A stretch of DNA of 8,511 bases from Streptosporangiaceae bacterium (GTDB lineage Bacteria > Actinomycetota > Actinomycetes > Streptosporangiales > Streptosporangiaceae), in the NCBI GenBank assembly GCA_030043395.1, contig JASHXW010000473.1, forward strand, positions 1-8,511, written 5' to 3'. The stretch's first letter is position 1. Each line of letters opens with the position of its first letter. This document shows, one piece after another, positions 1 through 7,159 of this stretch. A program made the translations under genes and the position numbers. Under the pieces are notes generated by a model, which saw only the letters and a program-made list of their open reading frames with translations, ran no database searches and had not been told where the DNA came from.

Positions 1-293
1 TCGGCGTTCATCACGTGCAGCGGGCAGCCGGCCTCGACCGTGATCAGCCCGGCCTCGGCGTCGACCGACCTGATCGCGGTCAGGCTGCCAGGGTCGAGCA
101 GGACGCCATCCGTGCAGGCCGTCGGTGTGAAGGAGTGCCCGGTGCCGTGCATCCTGATCGGCAGGCCATCCGCAGCAGCTCTTCTCACCTCGTCGGCGAC
201 TTGCGCCGCCGAACCCGGCGCCGCGACCCGGGCGGGCTGGGCGCTGACGTTGCCTGCCCAGTTATGCCAGGCTGTCGTGTTGCTGCTGGTCAT
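1..293 (-). CDS. FAD-linked oxidase, N-terminal part (L-gulonolactone/D-arabinonolactone/alditol oxidase type), cut by window edge
   Basis: This is the first 97 codons of a minus-strand gene that continues beyond position 1. The translation starts MTSSNTTAWHNWAGN and has the layout of the FAD-binding (PP-loop) domain of the vanillyl-alcohol-oxidase superfamily. It shows an NWAGN opening, an A-PGS-AQV helix start, then RMHGTGHSFTPTACTDGVLL at about residues 47-66 and a VEAGCPLH turn near 86-93. In L-gulonolactone and alditol oxidases the histidine of the G-x-GHS motif carries covalent FAD; H53 occupies that place here. Such enzymes oxidise sugar lactones or polyols with oxygen or another acceptor. 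The ATG at 293 has AGGA about 8 nt upstream, and no other start lies nearby in frame. The start lies inside the end of the MFS gene (32-nt overlap), which suggests translational coupling. Family assignment is firm; substrate cannot be told because the C-terminal domain is missing. Confidence 0.82.
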   Translation of the reverse strand, partial: MTSSNTTAWHNWAGNVSAQPARVAAPGSAAQVADEVRRAAADGLPIRMHGTGHSFTPTACTDGVLLDPGSLTAIRSVDAEAGLITVEAGCPLHVMNA

Positions 294-1572
294 GGCGAAT
301 GTCCTGTTCGTGATCCTGCTCGGTCCGCAGCTTGCCGAGGCCGGCGAGGCAGACTAGCACCGCGACCACGCCGCAGGAGGCCGCGAAGGCGAACCCCCAG
401 CGCGCACCATGGGCATCGATGATGCGGCCTACCAGCGACGAGCCGAGCGCCACGCCGACCGAGATCGTCGAACCGAGCCAGGCCATTGCCTCGGTGCGGC
501 GGTGCTCGGGAGCCTGGCGCTCAAGTATGGAGTACCCGGCCATGAGAGTCGGCGCGATCGCCAGGCCAGCCAGGAAACCGACGCCGTCTAGCGCCAGCAG
601 TCCGGGCATCGCCCAGAACGTCGAGAACCCGGTGACCGAAATTGCGGCCGTGATCGTGAACCGGCGCCCGATCGGGGCCTTCCAGTGCCGTGATCCGTAC
701 CACAGGCCCCCGGTGGCGCTGCCGAGAGCGTAGGTACCCAGGATCAGGCCCGCGAAGGGCTTGTGGCCGAGCTCGGTCGCGAAGGCCACCGTGCTCAGGT
801 CGATGCTGGCGAACATCGAGCCGAGCAGCAGGAACGCTGGCGCGAGGGTGATCAGCCCGCCAGCCGGGATGCTCGGCCTGCCGACCCGTCGAGGACGCGC
901 TCCTGGCCTCCTCGGCAGCGGCGCGGGCTGCGTGCTGCGCTGGGCGGCGAACAACAGCGTCCCGACGAAGCAGATTCCGATGGCCGTCCCGATGCCCGAT
1001 GCGGGCAGGACCTGGGTCGCGAGGAGCGTGACGAGCGCCGGGCCGATGACGAAGATCAGCTCGTCGTTCACCGACTCGAGCGCGAACGCCGTATGCAGCC
1101 GCTGGCTGTCGTTGCCGACGAGGCTGCTCCACCTGGCCCGCACCATGCTGCCGAGCGCCGGCATCGAGCCGCCCGAGAGAGTGCCCGTCAGGACGAGCAG
1201 CCAGACCGGGGCGCGCAGCTCGGCGCTGGCGACGAACGCGGCACCGCTCAGCCCGAAGACGCACGCCTGAGCGAGCAGCACCCGGCGCTGGCCGAGCCGG
1301 TCAGCCAGTTGGGCCAGGATCGGCCCGAAGATGGCATAACCGAGGGACCCGGCTCCGGCGACCAGGCCGGCCAGGCCGTACCTCCCGGTCATCGACGCGA
1401 TCAGCAGCACGGTGCCCAGCCCGTACATCGACATCGACATCCGGCCGACGAACGCGCTGGCGGAGAAAGCGAGCGCGCCAGGGTTGCGCAGCAGGTCAAG
1501 GTAGGGATTACGGCTGGGTGCGGGCTGATCGCCGTTGCCCCGGTCCCCGCGCCGGGTACGGACCTGCGTCAT
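262..1572 (-). CDS. MFS transporter (major facilitator superfamily permease)
   Basis: This is a 436-residue hydrophobic protein with about twelve predicted membrane segments in two halves. They are separated by an Arg/Pro-rich cytoplasmic loop at about residues 211-238. After the second segment the sequence LADRLGQRRVLL (about 89-100) matches MFS motif A (D-R-x-G-x-R), which marks the loop between helices 2 and 3. A charged patch ALESVNDELIFVIGP (165-178) lies in helix 5, a pattern I associate with actinobacterial putative drug/metabolite exporters of this group. Length fits a 12-helix MFS protein. The ATG at 1572 is backed by a strong GGGAGG ribosome site at 1580-1585 with a 7-nt spacer. The C-terminal tail is polar (Q/H/D-rich) and overlaps the start of the downstream FAD oxidase. 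The two genes are probably one operon, so the permease may export a substrate or product of the oxidase; that link is inference. The substrate is unknown. Confidence 0.85.
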   Translation of the reverse strand: MTQVRTRRGDRGNGDQPAPSRNPYLDLLRNPGALAFSASAFVGRMSMSMYGLGTVLLIASMTGRYGLAGLVAGAGSLGYAIFGPILAQLADRLGQRRVLLAQACVFGLSGAAFVASAELRAPVWLLVLTGTLSGGSMPALGSMVRARWSSLVGNDSQRLHTAFALESVNDELIFVIGPALVTLLATQVLPASGIGTAIGICFVGTLLFAAQRSTQPAPLPRRPGARPRRVGRPSIPAGGLITLAPAFLLLGSMFASIDLSTVAFATELGHKPFAGLILGTYALGSATGGLWYGSRHWKAPIGRRFTITAAISVTGFSTFWAMPGLLALDGVGFLAGLAIAPTLMAGYSILERQAPEHRRTEAMAWLGSTISVGVALGSSLVGRIIDAHGARWGFAFAASCGVVAVLVCLAGLGKLRTEQDHEQDIRHDQQQHDSLA

Positions 1573-1676
1573 CGTTCCGCCTCCCGCCCTCGACCGTATC
1601 GGTAGGGGCCAGGTAGTTTGTCCCTGGGTTCTGGGTATCGGCGGGGCTGGACGCGTATCCAGTCCGAAACGGGGTC
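1573..1676. promoter_or_regulatory. Divergent intergenic region between MFS and transglycosylase genes
   Basis: These 104 nt separate two divergently transcribed genes and must hold both promoters unless transcripts start farther away. The minus-strand ribosome site (GGGAGG, 1580-1585) is clear. A short inverted repeat, CTGGA-CGCGTA-TCCAG, lies at 1647-1662. The motif GTATCGGnnGGG occurs twice as a direct repeat, at 1596 and 1635. I could not pick out convincing -35/-10 pairs. Either repeat could be an operator, but neither is strong enough to claim. Confidence 0.35.
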
Positions 1677-2894
1677 ATGGACCTTAAAATGGGGACTGCG
1701 ATGCGAACTCTGCTGCGGCGCGTGCGCCGGCACAGCCGTGCTGTGCCGTGGCGTTCGGTCCCGCGTCCGGTTCGCCTGGCCAGCGTCGCGGTCGTTGCAA
1801 CCTTCGCCGTGATCATCGCTCTCACCGCTGCCGGCGTCTTCGGGCGGCCGGGCGGCGAGAGGCGGGAGCTGCCAGCGGGCATCGACATGTTCCCAGGGCA
1901 GGGCGGCCTCAGCGTTTCTGCTAGCCCGAGGCCGTCGGCGGCCACCAAGGCCAGCTACAGCGGCATCATCCTGCCTGACTTGCTGATCGTCATGCCCAGC
2001 GGCCTGACCGGCCCGCAGATCGCCGGCCTGCGCCAGATCAAGGGCGTCAGGAAGATGATCACGTTCGACGGCGCCGAGATCAGCGTCTCTGGGCGGCAGG
2101 CCAGCGTGATCGGGGTGAATCCCGATCAGTTCAGGTCCTGGGTCCCGCTCGCGTCGGCGACCGACCAGAAGCTGTGGACGGACCTGGCCGCAGGCGACTT
2201 CATCGCCTCCAGCCAGGCCACCGCATCCCTGCATCTCGCGGCCGGGCACAGTTATGAGCTGACCGGCCGGGCTTCGCTGCCCGTCAAGTTCGCGGCAGCG
2301 GCGAACCTTGGCATCGACGGTGTCGATGTCCTGGTCAACCAGGCGCTGTCGGCCAAGCTGGGCCTGGTACACCGGGTGGCCGCGCTGATCAGCGCGCCCG
2401 GGCCGAGCATGGCCGCACTCAGGGCGCAGGTCAAGGTCGTGCTCGGAACAGGCGCGAGGGTGGTCGACCTGCGCGGGCAGCGGCTGCCCGTGACGACCGT
2501 GCGGCCCGCTCAGATCACCAGCTACCTGCAGCTGTTCCAGGATTCCGCGCAGAAGTACTGTCCTGGATTGTCGTGGACCGTGCTGGCCGCGATCGGCCAG
2601 ATCGAGAGTGCGGACGGCCAGAACATGGGGCCGTCCAGCGCCGGAGCGCTTGGCCCGATGCAGTTCCTGCCATCCACCTGGGCCGAATGGGGCATCGACG
2701 GGTTCGGCCCGGCAGGCCCGCCGAACATCATGAACCCGCTGGACGCCGTGCCTGCCGCGGCGAGGATGCTCTGCGCGGACGGCGCAGGGACCTCAGCCGG
2801 GTTGTCGCAGGCGATCTTCGACTACAACCACGCGCAGTGGTACGTGAACGAGGTGCTGGCGCTCGCATCCCAGTACGCCGCAGAGTACCGCTGA
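1677..2894 (+). CDS. Membrane-anchored lytic transglycosylase (SLT domain) with a MacB/FtsX-like extracytoplasmic domain
   Basis: This is a 405-residue protein predicted to cleave the glycan strands of peptidoglycan outside the membrane. An Arg-rich cytoplasmic N-terminus (residues 1-33) is followed by one membrane segment (about 34-55) and a Ser/Pro-rich linker (about 76-95). The C-terminal domain, about 284-405, is of the SLT/MltB-like fold: IGQIES holds the predicted catalytic Glu310, then ALGPMQFLPSTWAEWG, an NP-LDAVPAAA segment, and FDYNHAQWYVNEVL. C295 and C366 could form a disulphide. Residues about 98-265 (SVIGVNPDQF, LWTDLAAGDFIAS) do not belong to the SLT domain. They resemble the periplasmic core of MacB/FtsX-type ABC permeases, although no ABC permease helices follow; this resemblance is my reading from memory. 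ATGs at 1677, 1689 and 1701 are all possible starts. The one at 1701 has GGGGA 5 nt upstream; the longest is listed. All keep the anchor. Confidence 0.85.
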   Translation: MDLKMGTAMRTLLRRVRRHSRAVPWRSVPRPVRLASVAVVATFAVIIALTAAGVFGRPGGERRELPAGIDMFPGQGGLSVSASPRPSAATKASYSGIILPDLLIVMPSGLTGPQIAGLRQIKGVRKMITFDGAEISVSGRQASVIGVNPDQFRSWVPLASATDQKLWTDLAAGDFIASSQATASLHLAAGHSYELTGRASLPVKFAAAANLGIDGVDVLVNQALSAKLGLVHRVAALISAPGPSMAALRAQVKVVLGTGARVVDLRGQRLPVTTVRPAQITSYLQLFQDSAQKYCPGLSWTVLAAIGQIESADGQNMGPSSAGALGPMQFLPSTWAEWGIDGFGPAGPPNIMNPLDAVPAAARMLCADGAGTSAGLSQAIFDYNHAQWYVNEVLALASQYAAEYR

Positions 2895-2955
2895 CCCTGC
2901 ACCGCGCCGCATGCCTGCACGCCGTGACCCGGCCCGGCCTGGTTGGATGATGGGC

Positions 2956-3987
2956 ATGGCGCCGAGAACCGCGTTCCTGCTCGTGTCTTTCGGCGGCCCG
3001 GAGGGTCCCGATGACGTCATGCCGTTCCTGCGGAACGTCACTGCCGGCCGGAGTGTCCCGGACAGCAGGCTGGCCGACGTAGCCGAGCACTACCAGCGGT
3101 TCGGCGGGGTCAGCCCGATCAACGCACAGTGCCGGGAACTGCTCGGCGCGATCGAGAAGGAATTCGCGGCCGGCGGCATCGACCTGCCGCTGTACTGGGG
3201 CAACCGGAACTGGGAGCCGTACCTGGCCGACACCATGCGCGCGATGGCCGCCGACGGCATCGAGGCGGTGATCGCGTTCGCGACCTCGGCGTACAGCTCG
3301 TACTCAAGTTGCAGGCAGTATCTGGACGACATCGACCGGGCTCGCGCCGCCGTCGGGGCGAAGGCGCCGGTTGCCTACAAGATCCCGCCCTACTTCCGGC
3401 ATCCGGCGTTCGCGGAATCGTTCACGGCGTCCGCGGCCCTGGCCTTGCAGGCGCTCCCGGACTCCGCGCGGGATCGCGCGGACCTGGTCTTCACGGCCCA
3501 CAGCATCCCGGAGGCCATGTCGGCGGTCAGCGGGCCGGACGGCGGCGCCTACCCGGCGCAGCTCGCCGAGGTCGCCAGCGTGGTAGCGGCAGGGCTGGGA
3601 CGAACGAGCTGGCACATGGCCTACTCCAGCCGGAGCGGGCCACCTTCCGTGCCCTGGCTGGGTCCTGATGTCTGCGAGCGCCTGACCAGCCTGGCGGACG
3701 GCGGGTCGGCGGGGGTAGTCGTTATCCCTATCGGCTTTGTCAGCGATCACATGGAAGTCATATTCGACCTGGACGTGGAGGCTGCGCAGACGGCGCGGCA
3801 GCTCGGGCTGCCGATGGCCAGGGCGGCGACGCCCGGGACGGACCCCAGGTTCGTCTCGATGATCTCCGCCTTGGTCAGGCAGGTTCACGAGGGTGCCGGC
3901 GAGCAGGCTCTGCGCGACCTCGCGGCACCCCGGTTCTGTGCAGGGCAATGCTGCGGCGGTCCCGGCTGGCGCCCGTCCAGGCCATGA
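2956..3987 (+). CDS. hemH: Ferrochelatase (probably coproporphyrin III ferrochelatase)
   Basis: This enzyme inserts Fe2+ into a porphyrin late in haem synthesis. Actinobacteria are known to use the coproporphyrin-dependent route, so the substrate is probably coproporphyrin III (gene name cpfC in that scheme). From the ATG at 2956 it has 343 residues, a normal length. The opening FLLVSFGGPEGPDDVMPFL is typical. The active-site histidine is H182 in FTAHSIPEAM, and the paired acid is E267 in GFVSDHMEVIFDLD; AYSSRSGPPSVPWLGPD lies between them. C119 (YSSC) plus C328, C332 and C333 (FCAGQCC) fit the four ligands of the [2Fe-2S] cluster found in actinobacterial ferrochelatases. In-frame ATGs at 2911, 2947 and 2950 are also possible. 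I prefer 2956 because family N-termini begin there and GGATGA lies 5 nt upstream. It starts 61 nt after the transglycosylase and overlaps the next gene by ATGA, so it is probably in an operon. Confidence 0.95.
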   Translation: MAPRTAFLLVSFGGPEGPDDVMPFLRNVTAGRSVPDSRLADVAEHYQRFGGVSPINAQCRELLGAIEKEFAAGGIDLPLYWGNRNWEPYLADTMRAMAADGIEAVIAFATSAYSSYSSCRQYLDDIDRARAAVGAKAPVAYKIPPYFRHPAFAESFTASAALALQALPDSARDRADLVFTAHSIPEAMSAVSGPDGGAYPAQLAEVASVVAAGLGRTSWHMAYSSRSGPPSVPWLGPDVCERLTSLADGGSAGVVVIPIGFVSDHMEVIFDLDVEAAQTARQLGLPMARAATPGTDPRFVSMISALVRQVHEGAGEQALRDLAAPRFCAGQCCGGPGWRPSRP

Positions 3988-4865
3988 ACTCGCCGGCGGA
4001 GCATCACCTGGCCCCCGATCCGGCCGCGCTGCTTGAGCTGGCCAGCGCCGTGGCCGTCGAGGCGGGGGAGCTGCTGGCTAGCGCCCACGGCAGGCCGTCG
4101 GTCGTCGGAACCAAGACCAGCCCCACTGATGTCGTCACCGAGATGGATCAGGCCGCTGAGCTGCTGATCAGGGAGCGGATCCTGGCGCAACGACCACGCG
4201 ACGCGATACTGGGCGAGGAAGGCGGCCAGACCGGGGGCGGCCCGGTCGAGGGCGGCACGGAGGTCAGGTGGATCGTCGACCCGCTCGACGGGACTGTCAA
4301 CTACCTGTACGGCCTGCCCGACTGGGCCGTCAGCATCGCGGCCGAAGTCGCCGGCCAGATTGTCGCCGGAGCGGTCTGCGCGCCTAGGCGCCGCGCGCTG
4401 TTCGGGGCGGTACTCCGCGGGGGCTCCTGGCGGCGCGACATGGCTGGGGTCGGCGACGGGCAGCTCGGCGAGCGGGTTGCCCTTGCATGCAATGCCGACG
4501 TGCCGCTTGGCCGGGCGCTGATCGCCACCGGGTTCGGCTACGAGCCTGGCCGGCGTGCGGTGCAGGGCCAGGTGCTTAGCGGGGTCTTGCCGAGGGTACG
4601 GGACATCAGGCGCAACGGGGCCTGCGCGGTTGACCTGTGCTCCCTGGCTGCCGGGCAGGTCGACGGGTACTTCGAGCGTGGCGTGCAGTACTGGGACATC
4701 GCGGCAGGCGGGCTCATCGCGCGCGAGGCGGGGGCTATCGTGGGCGGCCTCGGCGGCAAGCCGGCCGGCCCGTCAATGACGGTCGCGGCAGGGCGGGGGC
4801 TATTCGGCGACCTGCACGATCTGCTGCTCGCGCTGGACCCCGAGCGGGATAGCGAGCTGGACTGA
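3984..4865 (+). CDS. suhB: Inositol monophosphatase family protein (SuhB-like)
   Basis: This is a 293-residue Mg2+-dependent phosphatase of the inositol monophosphatase family. It probably releases inositol or a related polyol from its phosphate; in actinobacteria inositol feeds phosphatidylinositol and mycothiol synthesis. All metal-site motifs are present. E78/E79 lie in LGEEGG, D99 and D102 in WIVDPLDGTVNYLYG, and D238 in QYWDIAAG, near the C-terminus as in the family. An upstream segment TSPTDVVTEMDQAAE matches the usual T-x-x-D-VT-x-D motif. The ATG at 3984 overlaps the ferrochelatase stop as ATGA, so translation is probably coupled. An in-frame ATG at 3948 would lie inside ferrochelatase and is less likely. 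No Shine-Dalgarno stands out, which fits coupling. Related phosphatases (fructose-1,6-bisphosphatase, histidinol phosphatase, PAP phosphatase) share the motifs, so the exact substrate is uncertain. Confidence 0.9.
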   Translation: MNSPAEHHLAPDPAALLELASAVAVEAGELLASAHGRPSVVGTKTSPTDVVTEMDQAAELLIRERILAQRPRDAILGEEGGQTGGGPVEGGTEVRWIVDPLDGTVNYLYGLPDWAVSIAAEVAGQIVAGAVCAPRRRALFGAVLRGGSWRRDMAGVGDGQLGERVALACNADVPLGRALIATGFGYEPGRRAVQGQVLSGVLPRVRDIRRNGACAVDLCSLAAGQVDGYFERGVQYWDIAAGGLIAREAGAIVGGLGGKPAGPSMTVAAGRGLFGDLHDLLLALDPERDSELD

Positions 4866-5052
4866 AACGCAATGATCCGTAGCCAAACGTGATCTGAGCG
4901 TAATTCCGGTGCGACACGAACCGCGGAGGTAGCCCGCTACGTGTAGCTCTTGCTGGGACGTGACAGAATTCCCCGCCGGATTCGGGCACAACCAGGGCCG
5001 CGAAAGCGTTGCATAGCCGCGACGATGATTACGACGGAGGAGTAAAGCCACC
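4866..5052 (+). promoter_or_regulatory. 187-nt gap upstream of DUF4193 gene, with strong ribosome site
   Basis: This gap holds no coding sequence that I can support. It ends with a strong GGAGGAG ribosome site at 5036-5042, about 10 nt before the ATG at 5053. A promoter for the DUF4193 gene is expected here because of the gap length. I could not identify a convincing -35/-10 pair or a clear terminator for the preceding operon. A short GTAG-cccg-CTAC inverted repeat at about 4929-4940 is too weak to interpret. Confidence 0.4.
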
Positions 5053-5352
5053 ATGGCTACCGATTACGACAGCCCGCGGAAGACTGACGAAGACCTCAGT
5101 GAAGACAGCCTGCAGGAACTCCAGGCACGCCGGATGGACAAGTCGTCGACCTCGATTGACCTCGATCCCGACGATGCTGCCGAGTCCCTTGAGCTGCCGG
5201 GAGCCGACCTGTCGAATGAGGATCTGTCGGTCCGGGTGATCCCCCGGCAGGCAGATGAGTTCACTTGCTCTAGCTGCTTCCTTGTGCACCACAGGAGCCA
5301 GCTTGCTGAGACCAGGGGCGGCGAGCCGATTTGCCGTGAGTGCGCGGCGTAA
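5053..5352 (+). CDS. DUF4193 family protein, small zinc-ribbon-like
   Basis: This is a 99-residue protein that I recognise as the actinobacterial DUF4193 family, from the MATDYD start, the LELPGADLSNEDLSVRVIP core and the FTCSSCFLVHHRSQL stretch. Function is not established to my knowledge. The N-terminal half is acidic and likely flexible. The C-terminal end has C72-x2-C75 and C94-x2-C97, the pattern of a four-cysteine zinc ribbon, with H79/H80 between them. This suggests a cytoplasmic metal-binding protein that may contact nucleic acid or RNA polymerase, but that is inference. The start is secure, with a GGAGGAG site about 10 nt upstream. It follows the inositol phosphatase gene at 187 nt. 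From memory, Mycobacterium tuberculosis has a similar suhB (Rv2701c) and DUF4193 (Rv2699c) pairing. The gene is probably transcribed from its own promoter. Confidence 0.88.
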   Translation: MATDYDSPRKTDEDLSEDSLQELQARRMDKSSTSIDLDPDDAAESLELPGADLSNEDLSVRVIPRQADEFTCSSCFLVHHRSQLAETRGGEPICRECAA

Positions 5353-5401
5353 GGGGACCCGAGCAACCGGATGAGCTGGGCAAATGGTGCTCCTGGGAAG
5401 C

Positions 5402-5434
5402 GGGTGAGCTGAGCAGGCCATGAAGCTGCGCGGG

Positions 5435-5440
<6 letters not shown>
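5402..5440. terminator. Possible bidirectional terminator hairpin between convergent genes
   Basis: GGGTGA (5402-5407) pairs with TCACCC (5435-5440). An inner GCAG/CTGC pairing and mismatches lie between, giving a long imperfect hairpin. It sits where the DUF4193 transcript and the esterase transcript meet and overlaps the esterase stop codon. A competing small hairpin, GGTCA-CCC-TGACC, lies at 5433-5445. No T-tract follows on either strand, so the call is tentative. Confidence 0.3.
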
Positions 5441-6943
<1,503 letters not shown>

Positions 6944-7159
6944 GGCGCGCTCCCGGGAAGCTGGCGGACTCCGCCGACCCGCTGTCAGGTTGGCGGCACC
7001 CAGACCGTAAACACTCAAAAGCTTGTTAATAATATTTATAGCTATATCTATCAGGACTTATGCCCTATCATCTCGGGCGTACCACCCGCCCTGTCCCTGC
7101 GGCGTGGCGCTCACCGGGAGCTCGCGAAGAGCCTTGCGGAGCCCGAGAGGAACCTGGTT
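6944..7159. promoter_or_regulatory. Divergent control region with AT-rich island
   Basis: This region lies between the esterase (minus) and the secreted GHL15-like protein (plus). Positions 7011-7060 contain 37 A/T out of 50 bases, in strong contrast to the GC-rich surroundings. The core holds the perfect 10-bp palindrome TATAGCTATA at 7037-7046 and TTGTTA at 7023-7028. TTGTTA could be a plus-strand -35 with a weak -10 (TATCTA, 7045-7050, 16-nt spacer). The reverse strand offers TATAAA/TATTAT as -10-like sequence. This is the most likely site of promoters and regulator binding for both genes. The right part (7064-7159) has normal GC content and no gene that I can support. Confidence 0.5.
7145..7150 (+). 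promoter_or_regulatory. Ribosome binding site supporting a TTG start
   Basis: GAGAGG (followed by AA) lies 9 nt before the TTG at 7160. The alternative ATG at 7172 would leave a 21-nt spacer and remove the positively charged signal-peptide start (RKY). The site therefore favours TTG. Confidence 0.6.

Noticed and set aside
15..422. Plus-strand frames in the first 420 nt
   Set aside because: The minus strand carries a convincing FAD-oxidase N-terminus and the MFS C-terminus here, which explain the open plus frames.
763..1605. Long plus-strand open frame (280 codons) opposite the MFS gene
   Set aside because: It is rich in Arg, Gln, Pro and Glu with no recognisable domain. It mirrors a clear 12-helix permease on the other strand, so it is a GC-rich shadow.
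1569..2372. Minus-strand 267-codon frame opposite the transglycosylase
   Set aside because: It has no domain, is Arg/Gly/Asp-rich, and covers both the divergent promoter region and the anchored protein's clear reading frame.
6944..7018. N-terminal extension of the esterase from a TTG codon at 7018
   Set aside because: The extra 25 residues are unlike the family, the TTG has no ribosome site, and the ATG at 6943 has GGGAG at good spacing.
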